Assembly (NCBI RefSeq): GCF_042660285.1
Contig: NZ_JBHSTP010000003.1
Coordinates: forward strand, 1-64,000
From: Luethyella okanaganae
GTDB taxonomy: Bacteria; Actinomycetota; Actinomycetes; Actinomycetales; Microbacteriaceae
Length of the DNA stretch: 64,000 bases
Reading direction: 5' to 3'
In this document: positions 15,782-24,210 of the stretch, in pieces
Position numbering within the stretch: the stretch's first letter is position 1
Layout of the letters: each line of letters opens with the position of its first letter
Program-made: the position numbers and the translations under genes
The notes under the pieces: model-generated
Databases searched by the model: none
Seen by the model: only the letters and a program-made list of their open reading frames with translations
Told to the model about the DNA's origin: nothing

Positions 15782-15852
15782 GGCCGCATCGACCAGCCGT
15801 CGCGACTCTCCGATTCCTAAGGATGGCGACCGCCGCCGTTCCAGTGTCGCGG

Positions 15853-16968
15853 TCAGCGCCAGATCTCGGCCGCGATGTCGACGACCTCGCGCACCTTCGC
15901 CCATTGCTCGTCCTCAGTGAGCTCGTTGCCCTCCTCGGTCGAGGCGAAGCCGCATTGCGGGCTGAGAGCGAGCTGGCCGAGAGGAGCGAAGGCGGAGGCC
16001 TCATCGATGCGCTTCTTCACGTCGTTCACATTCTCGAGCTCGCCGCTCTTCGACGTGATCAGCCCCAGCACGACGGTCTTGTCGCCCTCTGGCAGGAATC
16101 GCAGCGGCTCGAAGCCTCCTGCGCGCTCGCTGTCGTACTCGAGGAAGTATCCGTCGTAGTCGGTCACGCCCAGCAATTGCTCGGCCACCGGCTCATAGCC
16201 ACCGGACGAGATCCAGGTGGAGCGGAAATTGCCGCGGCAGACGTGGGTCGTCACGACGAGGTCATCGGGTCTACCGTCGAGCACGCGGTTCAGCAAAGAT
16301 GCGTAGCGCTCGGCGATGCCGTCGGTGTCGATCCCGCGATCGCGGGCCTTTGCGAGCTCGGCCTCGGAACACAGGTAGGCCCACGCAGTGTCGTCGAACT
16401 GCAGGTAGCGGGCACCGGCATCGTAGAACGCCTGAACAGCATCGCGGTAGGCGTTCACCAGATCGTCGACGATCGCCTCGCGACCGTCGTAGGAGTCGGG
16501 TGCGATGTGGCCGGGTTCGAGACGGAAGTCGAGCACGGTCGGTGCGGGGATGCTGAACTTCGGAGCCACGCCGGTCGTGCGCTCGAGCAGGTCCTTCAGT
16601 GAGCGGAAGTGGTCGAGGAACGGGTGTTCTGGAGAGAAGCCGATCGGTCCGCTGATGTGCACCCCACGGGGCTTGGTCTGCACGCCGTGGAACTGGATGC
16701 CGTGATCGAGTTCGACGATGTCGACGCCGTCGAGGAAGCCGAAGAAGTCGAAGTGCCACCACGACCGCCTGAACTCGCCGTCGGTGGCCAGCCGCAGCCC
16801 GGTATCCGCCTCCTTGGCGACGAGATCGGCGATCTTCGCATCCACGATGGCATCGAGCTCTGCAGAGTCGATCTCCCCGGCTGCATGCCGGCTGCGGGCA
16901 TGCGCCAGCTCGGCGGGACGGAGAAAGCTGCCGACGATGTCGGCGCGAAACGGTGGGCTCGTGGTCAC
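15853..16968 (-). CDS. MetE-like cobalamin-independent methyltransferase (YxjG/YxjH type)
   Basis: This 371-residue protein is a single-domain relative of the MetE C-terminal catalytic barrel. The N-terminus reads FRADIVGSFLRPAEL; DGEFRRSWWHFDFFG, YLQFDDTAWAYLC and LALSPQCGFAS follow. Zinc ligands are visible as H and C in TTHVCRGNF and C in SPQCGF. Full MetE is about 750 residues; this class uses methyl-folate or other methyl donors to methylate homocysteine. Next to two demethylases that load THF with methyl groups, recycling of 5-methyl-THF is an attractive role. GTG 16968 is chosen because the family sequence begins there; a GTG at 17016 adds 16 residues without similarity. Confidence 0.85.
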   Translation of the reverse strand: MTTSPPFRADIVGSFLRPAELAHARSRHAAGEIDSAELDAIVDAKIADLVAKEADTGLRLATDGEFRRSWWHFDFFGFLDGVDIVELDHGIQFHGVQTKPRGVHISGPIGFSPEHPFLDHFRSLKDLLERTTGVAPKFSIPAPTVLDFRLEPGHIAPDSYDGREAIVDDLVNAYRDAVQAFYDAGARYLQFDDTAWAYLCSEAELAKARDRGIDTDGIAERYASLLNRVLDGRPDDLVVTTHVCRGNFRSTWISSGGYEPVAEQLLGVTDYDGYFLEYDSERAGGFEPLRFLPEGDKTVVLGLITSKSGELENVNDVKKRIDEASAFAPLGQLALSPQCGFASTEEGNELTEDEQWAKVREVVDIAAEIWR

Positions 16969-17046
16969 GCTGACATGGTATCGCCGCGCACGGCAGAACC
17001 CCTCCCGTTCAGTCACGATGCGTCACACGGCCACACCCCCATCTCC

Positions 17047-17102
17047 CTCGAGTTCCTCCCCTCGAGTTCCTCCCCTCGAGTTCCTCCCCTCGAGTTCCTC
17101 CC
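17047..17102. repeat. Tandem repeat, 4 x 14 bp
   Basis: Four copies of CTCGAGTTCCTCCC run head to tail directly before the long inverted repeat. The plus strand is pyrimidine-rich here. It lies in the 447-base divergent gap between the MetE-like gene and the large secreted nuclease, which holds no gene. Confidence 0.9.
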
Positions 17103-17104
17103 CC

Positions 17105-17170
17105 TCCCTCGAGACTGCGTGAATCGTTGGAAAGAGGGCTCTTTCCAACGATTCACGCAGTCTCGAGGGA
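17105..17170. repeat. Perfect 32-bp inverted repeat with a 2-base loop
   Basis: Arms 17105-17136 and 17139-17170 are exact reverse complements, separated by GG. The loop end reads GGAAAGAG/CTCTTTCC. It resembles a very strong terminator stem, but it lies between two divergent genes, where no message should end, and no T-tract follows. It is joined on the left by the 14-bp repeats and on the right by a homopurine tract to about 17220. Confidence 0.93.
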
Positions 17171-17220
17171 AAGAGGAAGGGAGGAGGGAGGAGGGAGGGA
17201 GAGGAGGAGGGGGAGGGGGG
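17166..17220 (+). other. Homopurine (G/A) tract
   Basis: About 55 bases of the plus strand are G and A only, with runs of GGAGGG and finally six G residues. Such a tract can form triplex or quadruplex structure. It lies about 200 bases upstream of the nuclease start. Confidence 0.85.
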
Positions 17221-17415
17221 CGTGTCAAGAAGCGCATCCGCGCAGCGAACCATGACGTGCAACTTAAGAGCAGATGACGTTTGCGTTCAGCCTCTTGGCA
17301 GTCCAAGCGCCGACCCCTAGGCTGCGGGTGTCCCCTGAATCGGGGCCGAAAGTCGTTCTACTTCGCGCACCGTGGAGGGCTCGACGAGGACGTGTCCACC
17401 AACGAAGGAGACCTC

Positions 17416-20400
17416 TTGCACCGGCATCACAGTCCCACGGATTCACGAAACCGTTCCGGAAAGAGACGTCTCGCGGCCGTCGCGATCGCGACGGCCTCCG
17501 TGCTCGGCCTCTCGGCGCTCGGCGCGGCCCCGGCCTCCGCAGCGGAGGTCACCAAGACCATCGCCGACGTGCAGGGAACCGGTGCGACAAGCCCCCTCGT
17601 CGGCAGCGTCGTCACCGTGGAGGGCATCGTCACCGCCGACCACCGCGTCGGTGGGTACAAGGGCCTCTACATTCAGACGCAGGGCAGCGGCGGCGACGTG
17701 GATGCCACTCTTGGCGCATCCGACGGACTCTTCGTTTTCCTCGGCACCGCCAGCCCAGCCGTCGCCATCGGCGACCTCGTGCGTGTCACCGGTCCGGTGA
17801 GCGAGTACTTCGGCCTCACCCAGCTCACCGCTTCCGCCGCCGGAGCCGTCGAGCTCGTCACGGCCCAGATCGGCGTGCCCGCTGCGACCCCCCTCGCCGA
17901 CAGTGTTCGCGGCGCGGACCGCGAGCAGTTCGAGGGCATGCTCGTGCAGCCGACGGGAAGTTACCGGGTGGCCTCGAGCCATCAGCTCTACAACTTCGGC
18001 ACTCTCTGGCTCTCCGCAGGCGAGGAGCTTCCGGTCAAGTCCACCGAGCAGGTTCGACCTGGGCCCGACGCCAATGCGATCGCCGCCGCCAACCGGGCGG
18101 GCCGTATCTTCCTCGACGATGGATACGGCATCCAGGTCGGCAATAACGCGCACCCCGGCGAACAGCCGTACTTCAGCGCCGGCACCGTCGTGCGCAATGG
18201 TGACACGGTCGTGTTCCCCGAGCGGCCGCTCGTGCTCTCCTGGGGCTTCGACGACTGGCGCCTGCAGCCGACCATCCCGATCAACGACGCGAGCGACGCG
18301 AGCTACAAGCCGACCTTCCAGCCGACGAACCCACGGCCGGCCGCCTCACCCGAGGTCGGTGGCGACCTGCAGTTCGGCGCGTTCAACGTCTACAACTACT
18401 TCACGACCTTGAAGAGCGAGAACTCGGCGGCCCGCGGCGCGGCGAACCAGGCCGAGTTCGACGTTCAGAAGTCGAAGATCGTCGCGGCCATCAACGGCCT
18501 CGACGCCGACGTCGTCGCACTCATGGAGATCGAGAACTCGGTCAAGCTCGGCAAGCCGATCGACACCGCGCTGGCCGACCTCGTCGCAGGCCTCAACACA
18601 GCCCTCGGTGCCGAGGTGTGGGCGTACGTCCCCACACCCGCCGCGCTCAACGACGCGGCGATCACCGACTACATCACGACGGCGATTATCTACAAGAAGG
18701 ATGTCGTCACTCCTGTTGGCGGGAGCCAGACCACGATCGACGAGACGGTGTGGGACATCGCACGCGAACCCATCGCCCAGACCTTCAGCTTCCAGGGCAA
18801 GACGGTGACGGTCGTCGCAAACCACCTCAAGTCGAAGAGCAAGCCGAGCGGATCGACGGCTCCCGAGCCGGCCGACGGCCAAGGTTTCTTCAACACGGAG
18901 CGCGTCGAGCAAGCCCAGGCCACACTCGCCTTCGTCCAGCAACTGCAGGCGACGAGCGGCAGCTCTGACGTGCTGCTGCTCGGCGACTTCAACGCCTACG
19001 CGAAAGAGGATCCGATCGACGTGTTCGCCCAGGCCGGCTTCGTCGACCTGCTGCCGAGCATGGCGAGCGGACAGTACAGCTACACCTTCGACGGTGAGCT
19101 CGGCTCGCTCGACCACGCCATCGTCTCTCCGTCTCTCGCGGCGACGGTCACAGGGGTCGGTGACTGGGACATCAACGCCGCCGAATGGTCCGACCGGGGC
19201 TACGCCTTCGGTGCGGCCGAGGCGGGCACCCCCTTCCGGTCGAGTGACCATGACCCGCTCAAGGTCGGCATCACCACGGAGGTGCGGCCCGTCAACATCG
19301 ACGTGGTCACGGTCAACGACTTTCACGGCAGGATCGAGCAGACCGGTGCTTCCGGCGGTGCGGCGGTGCTCTCCGGAGCGGTCAAGCAGATCCGTGCGAC
19401 CAATCCGAACACGGTGTTCGCAGCGGCCGGCGACCTCATCGGCGCGTCGACGTTCACCTCGTTCATCCAGCAGGACAATCCCACGATCGACGCGCTCAAC
19501 GCGGCTGGTCTTGACGTGAGCTCTGTGGGCAATCACGAGTTCGACCAGGGTTTCGCCGATCTGACCGACCGGGTCGTGCCGCGAGCCCTGTGGGAGTATC
19601 TCGGAGCCAACGTCTACGACAAGGCGACCGGAAAGCCCGCGCTGCCCGAGTACTACACGAAGACGTTCGACGGCGTGACCGTTGGCTTCATCGGCGCGGT
19701 CACGAACGATTTGCCTTCACTCGTGAGCCCGTCGGGTATCGAGAACCTCGAGATCCGCGACGTCACGATCGAGACGAACCGGGTGGCCGACGATTTGCGC
19801 GACGGCGACCCGGCCAACGGTGAGGCCGACGTCATCATCCTGCTCGTGCACGAGGGGGCCGCCACGACCGACATCGCCTCGGCGACGGATGACTCGCCGT
19901 TCGGCCGCATCGTCAACGGCGTCGACTCCGACGTCAACGCCATCGTCTCCGGTCATACCCACCTCGCCTACAACCACGTGATCGGCGGGCGTCCCGTCAT
20001 CTCGAGCGGCCAATACGGTGAGAAGTTCGGCCTCATGGACATCTCGGTGAACCCGCAGACCAAGGAGCTGATCTCGATCAGCAACGAGACCCTGCCGCTC
20101 ATGAACATGTCGACGACCCCGCCGACACCGCTCTACCCTGTCGATCAGGATGTCGCTCCGATCGTCGCCGACGCGGTGACGGTAGCGAGCCAGCTCGGAG
20201 CGGCCAAGGTCGGCGAGATCACGGGCGACTTCAACCGTGCGAAGCAGACGAACGGTTCCGAGAACCGCGGCGGGGAATCCACTCTCGGCAACTTCGTCGC
20301 CGACGTCCAACTGCGGGCGACCGCTCCCGCCGGTGCGCAGATCGCGTTCATGAACCCGGGCGGCCTGCGCGCCGACCTGAAGTTCGCGTCGACGGGGCCT

Positions 20401-21435
20401 GCGGACCCCGACGGCAATGTGACCTACAAAGAGGCGGCGAGCGTCCAGCCCTTCGCCAACACGCTCGTCACGATGGACCTCACCGGGGACCAGGTTCGGC
20501 AGGTGCTCGAGCAGCAGTGGCAGCCGGCGACGGCGAGCCGTCCATTCCTCAAGCTCGGCGTGTCGAAGGGACTCAGCTACAGCTATGACCCGACGGCGGC
20601 GCCCGGTGTGCGCATCGGTGCGATCACGCTCGATGGAAGTCCCCTCGACCCGGCCGGCAGCTACCGCGTCGTCGTGAACTCGTTCCTCGCCTCGGGCGGA
20701 GACAATTTTCCGACCCTCAAGAGCGGCACCAATCGCGCCGATTCGGGCAAGGTCGACCTGCAGTCGATGGTCGACTACTTCGCCGCCAACACCACCGCAT
20801 CGCCCGACCTCGCACAGCGCGCGGTCGGCGTGAGGCTCTCCGCGCCCGACGCCGACGGCTACAGCGCCGGTGACGTCGTGACCGTCGACCTGTCCTCGCT
20901 CGCCTTCACTGCCGGCGAGACGCCGGCTGCGACGGTCGACGTCTCGCTCGGCGGCTCTGTGCTGGCCTCGGCCGCCGTCGACCAGACGATCGTCGACACG
21001 ACCGACGAGGCAGGCCGGGCATCCGTGCAGATCACTATTCCCGAGGGGATCGGCGGTGTGCAGCAGCTCCGCGTCGCCGTCGCCTCGACCGGAACGGCGA
21101 TCGCCGTTCCGATCACGATCGTGAAGCACGAGGAGCCGGTCAAGGTCGATAGTGTCACGATCGGCTGGCCGAACAAGTTCATCGCCAGCCGCAAGGCGAC
21201 GATCAAGTACACGGTCGTCGTCGCCGCGGCGGGAACCAAGCCGACCGGGACCGTCGAGATCCTCGATGGCACCTCGGTGATCGCGACGGCGAAGCTGACG
21301 GAGGCAGCCAAGGGCAAGCTGAGCGTCAAGCTGCCGAAGCTGGGCGCAGGCTTGCACCTGCTGAGCGCACGGTACAGCGGGTCGGAGACCGTCAACGGGT
21401 CGACGAGCTTGGCGGTGCCGCTCTTCCTCCGGTAG
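17416..21435 (+). CDS. Secreted ExeM/NucH-like nuclease fused to a 5'-nucleotidase
   Basis: This is a 1,339-residue exported protein. The signal peptide has SGKRRLAAVAIATASVLGL and ends at APASA|A near residue 43. An OB-fold domain follows (to about 300), then an endonuclease/exonuclease/phosphatase domain (about 315-640: MEIENS, NHLKSK, LLLGDFNAY, SSDHDPL). Next comes a UshA-type 5'-nucleotidase (about 645-1130: VNDFHGRIEQ, AAGDLIGAS, GNHEFDQGF, SGHTHLAYN) and Ig-like repeats to the end. It would degrade extracellular DNA and strip phosphate from the nucleotides. TTG 17416 is chosen for AAGGAG five bases upstream and because the signal peptide then starts properly; an in-frame codon at 17281 adds unrelated residues. 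No sortase motif is seen. Confidence 0.9.
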   Translation: MHRHHSPTDSRNRSGKRRLAAVAIATASVLGLSALGAAPASAAEVTKTIADVQGTGATSPLVGSVVTVEGIVTADHRVGGYKGLYIQTQGSGGDVDATLGASDGLFVFLGTASPAVAIGDLVRVTGPVSEYFGLTQLTASAAGAVELVTAQIGVPAATPLADSVRGADREQFEGMLVQPTGSYRVASSHQLYNFGTLWLSAGEELPVKSTEQVRPGPDANAIAAANRAGRIFLDDGYGIQVGNNAHPGEQPYFSAGTVVRNGDTVVFPERPLVLSWGFDDWRLQPTIPINDASDASYKPTFQPTNPRPAASPEVGGDLQFGAFNVYNYFTTLKSENSAARGAANQAEFDVQKSKIVAAINGLDADVVALMEIENSVKLGKPIDTALADLVAGLNTALGAEVWAYVPTPAALNDAAITDYITTAIIYKKDVVTPVGGSQTTIDETVWDIAREPIAQTFSFQGKTVTVVANHLKSKSKPSGSTAPEPADGQGFFNTERVEQAQATLAFVQQLQATSGSSDVLLLGDFNAYAKEDPIDVFAQAGFVDLLPSMASGQYSYTFDGELGSLDHAIVSPSLAATVTGVGDWDINAAEWSDRGYAFGAAEAGTPFRSSDHDPLKVGITTEVRPVNIDVVTVNDFHGRIEQTGASGGAAVLSGAVKQIRATNPNTVFAAAGDLIGASTFTSFIQQDNPTIDALNAAGLDVSSVGNHEFDQGFADLTDRVVPRALWEYLGANVYDKATGKPALPEYYTKTFDGVTVGFIGAVTNDLPSLVSPSGIENLEIRDVTIETNRVADDLRDGDPANGEADVIILLVHEGAATTDIASATDDSPFGRIVNGVDSDVNAIVSGHTHLAYNHVIGGRPVISSGQYGEKFGLMDISVNPQTKELISISNETLPLMNMSTTPPTPLYPVDQDVAPIVADAVTVASQLGAAKVGEITGDFNRAKQTNGSENRGGESTLGNFVADVQLRATAPAGAQIAFMNPGGLRADLKFASTGPADPDGNVTYKEAASVQPFANTLVTMDLTGDQVRQVLEQQWQPATASRPFLKLGVSKGLSYSYDPTAAPGVRIGAITLDGSPLDPAGSYRVVVNSFLASGGDNFPTLKSGTNRADSGKVDLQSMVDYFAANTTASPDLAQRAVGVRLSAPDADGYSAGDVVTVDLSSLAFTAGETPAATVDVSLGGSVLASAAVDQTIVDTTDEAGRASVQITIPEGIGGVQQLRVAVASTGTAIAVPITIVKHEEPVKVDSVTIGWPNKFIASRKATIKYTVVVAAAGTKPTGTVEILDGTSVIATAKLTEAAKGKLSVKLPKLGAGLHLLSARYSGSETVNGSTSLAVPLFLR

Positions 21436-21453
21436 GCGACGGGCCTCTCGAAG

Positions 21454-21490
21454 CCGGAACCCCCCGGAGCTCAGGCTCGGGGGGTTCCGG
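21454..21490 (+). terminator. Rho-independent-type terminator after the nuclease gene
   Basis: A perfect 13-bp stem, CCGGAACCCCCCG with CGGGGGGTTCCGG, around an 11-base loop, followed by TCTTCT. It starts 18 bases after the stop codon. Confidence 0.85.
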
Positions 21491-21598
21491 TCTTCTCGCG
21501 CTTCCGGCCGAGCTGATCGCGAGACGGTGCACCGAGGACTCGGTCGCCGGAGAGGTCTTCGCAACCACCCCTGCCGCGGGCCGGGTATCGTTGAACGC

Positions 21599-22264
21599 AT
21601 GACGAGCACGAGGTGGGCGCGGTTCACGCGCGGCTGGCTCGTGGCCGGCACCGCCACCTTCGTCGCAGCGCTCTCGCACACCCTCGGCGGCGGCTCGGTA
21701 CCAGGTGTGCTCCCCGTTGTGATCTCGCTCGCATTTGCCGGCATGGTCTGCATCGGCCTCTCCGGCCGCACGCTCTCGCTCTGGCGCCTGACCGTCTCGG
21801 TCGTCGCGAGCCAAGCCGTGTTCCACACGCTCTTCAGCCTCGGAGCGCAGGTGTCCGGCGCCGTGGGCGATGCTGGTTTCGCCGCCTCGGCCGCGCATCA
21901 TCTGACGCAGCCGGAGATCGCCCGGCAATTAGCGTCCACCGTGCCATCGGCACCGTCTGGGCTGTCCGATACCGGTGCCGGTATGGCGGGCATGAACCAC
22001 GGCGACACCATGGTCGTCGCCCACATCGTCGCGGCGATCGTGACCATCGCCCTGCTGCGTCGCGGCGAAGGGGCCTTGCTGCGATTGCTGGAGCTCGCGC
22101 ATCTCGGCGCCCTGGCACTGTTCTCCCCAGCTGTCGCCGTCACGGTTCCGGATGTTGCCCCCGCGCCTGTTCCCTCGCTCTTCATCTTCCGTCCCCGCGA
22201 ACTCGGGGTCGTGCTCTCGTCGATGCGTCACCGCGGGCCGCCCGCGACGGCTGCGACCGTTTAG
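21599..22264 (+). CDS. Small membrane protein of unknown function, next to copper genes
   Basis: This 221-residue protein has about five hydrophobic segments (WLVAGTATFVAALSHTLGG, LPVVISLAFAGMVCIGL, LTVSVVASQAVFHTLF, VVAHIVAAIVTIALL). A Met/His-containing loop, AGMAGMNHGDTM, is typical of copper-exposed proteins. The C-terminal tail contains PSLFIFRPRELGV. It is usually found beside YcnI (DUF1775) and CopC genes in actinobacteria, as here, and probably takes part in copper handling. ATG 21599 is chosen over an upstream in-frame ATG because it sets the first membrane segment near the N-terminus. Confidence 0.7.
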   Translation: MTSTRWARFTRGWLVAGTATFVAALSHTLGGGSVPGVLPVVISLAFAGMVCIGLSGRTLSLWRLTVSVVASQAVFHTLFSLGAQVSGAVGDAGFAASAAHHLTQPEIARQLASTVPSAPSGLSDTGAGMAGMNHGDTMVVAHIVAAIVTIALLRRGEGALLRLLELAHLGALALFSPAVAVTVPDVAPAPVPSLFIFRPRELGVVLSSMRHRGPPATAATV

Positions 22265-22367
22265 GCCCACCGCCAGCGGTCTTCAGACCTTTTTTCACTT
22301 CTGGCACCGAATCATTCAGTGACGCCTTCCGTGGTGTCCCGGTGCCCACAATCGACCAAGGATACTT

Positions 22368-23102
22368 ATGACCACGCGTACCCCCCTCCGCCGCACCACC
22401 CTCGCCGCCTCCGCCATCGGAGCCGGCCTGTTGCTCGCCGTCGCCGCGCCGCTCTCTGCGAGCGCGCATGTCGGCGTCACGTCCGAAAACACCGCAGCCG
22501 GCTCTCACACAGTGCTCACCTTCGCCGTTCCGCACGGTTGTGACGGCTCGTCGACGACGAAGATCGCGATCGACATCCCCGAGAGCATCGTCTCGGTCAC
22601 CCCGACGGTCAACCCCGGCTGGGAGGTCGAGAAGGTCTCGGTGCCGCTCCCGAAGCCGGTCACCGACAGCATGGGCAACTCCGTCACGGACAGGATCGGA
22701 CGGATCGTCTACACGGCGAAGACCCCGCTGCCCGACGGGCTACGCGACACCTTCGCCCTCGCGATGACGCTGCCGCAGGATGCCGCAGGCAAGACGCTCG
22801 CCTTCCCGGTCCTGCAGAGCTGTGAGCAGGGAGTGACCAGTTGGGATCAGCTCGCAGCCGAGGGCGAGCCGGAACCGGCTCACCCCGCGCCGAGCATCGC
22901 CGTGACCGCGGCGGTTGCCGGCAACGGGCATGGTGGTGCTCACGGTGGTGCTCACGGCGCTGCAGCGAGCGCTGCCGGAGGCGGTGCCGGCGCATCGGCC
23001 GGTGACGATGTGCTCGCGCGCGTCCTCGGCGTCGGCGGCCTCGTCGTCGGGGCCGTCGGCCTCGTGCTCGCCGTCGCGGCCCGCGGCCGGGCTGCGAAAT
23101 AG
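22368..23102 (+). CDS. YcnI family (DUF1775) copper-binding protein, membrane-anchored
   Basis: This 244-residue protein has a signal peptide whose cleavage after SASA leaves an N-terminal His (HVGVTSENTAAGSHT), the copper-binding His of the YcnI family. The beta-sandwich domain spans about 35-165 with the conserved tail AFPVLQSCEQGVTSWDQLA. A Gly/His/Ala-rich linker (NGHGGAHGGAHG) leads to one transmembrane helix and a short basic tail, so it faces outward from the membrane. Nine bases separate it from the CopC-like gene, a likely operon. Confidence 0.9.
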   Translation: MTTRTPLRRTTLAASAIGAGLLLAVAAPLSASAHVGVTSENTAAGSHTVLTFAVPHGCDGSSTTKIAIDIPESIVSVTPTVNPGWEVEKVSVPLPKPVTDSMGNSVTDRIGRIVYTAKTPLPDGLRDTFALAMTLPQDAAGKTLAFPVLQSCEQGVTSWDQLAAEGEPEPAHPAPSIAVTAAVAGNGHGGAHGGAHGAAASAAGGGAGASAGDDVLARVLGVGGLVVGAVGLVLAVAARGRAAK

Positions 23103-23110
23103 GGGGGATC

Positions 23111-23863
23111 ATGCGACGCGCAACCCACCCGTTCCTCGTCGGTGCCGTCATCGGTGCTGTCGTCAGCGCGGCCGTCGCCGGTCTCGCGCTGGGTGCCGCG
23201 CCGGTGTCCGCCCACAACTACCCCGTCGAGACGGTGCCTGCGGACGGGGAGATCGTCACCGAGCAGCCCGGCGTGTTTAGCCTCACCACGAACGACGTGT
23301 TGCTCGAGGGTGGAGCGAGTGCGATGGAGATCAGCGGTCCGTCCTCCGCACCGAAGTTCTACGGAGACGGCTGTGCGACCGTGCTCGGTCCGAAGCTCGA
23401 GGCGGAGGCGCAACTAGGGGAGCCGGGCGAGTACACGGTCACGTGGCAGGTGGTGTCGGCAGACGGTCACCCGATCTCGGGCAGCTACAGCTTCGACTGG
23501 CAGCCGACCGCGGGGATTGTCCTCGCCGAGGGCCGAGCCACTGCGCCGGCGTGCGGCGGTGGCACGGCCTCGGTGACAACGCCGGCGCCGGGCGGCGATG
23601 GATCTGGTTCCGGTGCCGTCGGTCTTGAGACGTCGGAAGCGGTTCTGGGCGATATCGCCTGGGTCGCCAGCGCTCTCGGGGCCGTGCTGCTCGCGGTGCT
23701 TGCGACGTTGCTCATCCTGCGGCGCAGGTCCGCGCCCGGTTCCGGCGCAGCGGATTCCGTCGATGCTGGAGCCGACGAAAGCTCCGGCGGCCCGGGTTCC
23801 GGCGGCTCGGGTTCTGACGACGTGAGCGGCAAACCGGACCCCGGTCCCGACCGCGCCCCGTAG
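23111..23863 (+). CDS. CopC-domain copper resistance protein, membrane-anchored
   Basis: This is a 250-residue exported protein. After the signal peptide the mature N-terminus starts with His (AHNYPVETVPADG), the CopC copper ligand, and VSADGHPISGSYSF carries the second His motif. A Gly/Ser linker is followed by one membrane helix (WVASALGAVLLAVLATLLIL) and an acidic, Gly-rich cytoplasmic tail. No CopD domain is fused. GGGGG-type ribosome site eight bases before ATG. It follows ycnI directly and probably binds periplasm-side copper with it. Confidence 0.88.
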   Translation: MRRATHPFLVGAVIGAVVSAAVAGLALGAAPVSAHNYPVETVPADGEIVTEQPGVFSLTTNDVLLEGGASAMEISGPSSAPKFYGDGCATVLGPKLEAEAQLGEPGEYTVTWQVVSADGHPISGSYSFDWQPTAGIVLAEGRATAPACGGGTASVTTPAPGGDGSGSGAVGLETSEAVLGDIAWVASALGAVLLAVLATLLILRRRSAPGSGAADSVDAGADESSGGPGSGGSGSDDVSGKPDPGPDRAP

Positions 23864-24090
23864 AGTCCCGGCCGGCATTCGCATTGCGGAAGTGGCCGGC
23901 GGCACGTGTCGTCCGTCGTCTCGGCGTCGGCGTGTCGTCGGCACTTCCGCTCAGCGGGTGCGGCCAACCGGATGAGGTGAGCGTGCCCGCTCGGACCTGT
24001 CTCGCCGGACCGACTCGGTGCGGCACCTGTCCAGACGACACGCACTTGAAGGGAGCACTGCGCGAGCCTGCCGTGTGATGGAGCCTGTCG

Positions 24091-24130
24091 TGTGATGTCG
24101 TGTGATGTCGTGTGATGTCGTGTGATGTCG
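24091..24130. repeat. Tandem repeat, 4 x 10 bp
   Basis: Four perfect copies of TGTGATGTCG are flanked by degenerate ones (TGTGATGGAG before, CGTAATGTGC and GTGATGTGGC after). They lie in the 347-base gap between the CopC gene and recQ, which contains no gene I can support. Confidence 0.88.
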
Positions 24131-24210
24131 CGTAATGTGCGTGATGTGGCCTGTCGCGTGACGAGCTGCTGGAACAGGATGCTGTCACGGGCGCCGGATA
24201 CACTCTCCTG

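Noticed and set aside
17105..17170. Ordinary transcription terminator
   Set aside because: It lies between two divergent genes and has no T-tract; strength alone does not make it a terminator.
17035..17220. CRISPR array
   Set aside because: The repeats are 14 bp, directly adjacent without spacers, and no cas gene is present.
19717..21828. A 703-codon minus-strand frame opposite the nuclease/nucleotidase
   Set aside because: Shadow frame in GC-rich DNA; no motifs, and it crosses the terminator and the next gene.
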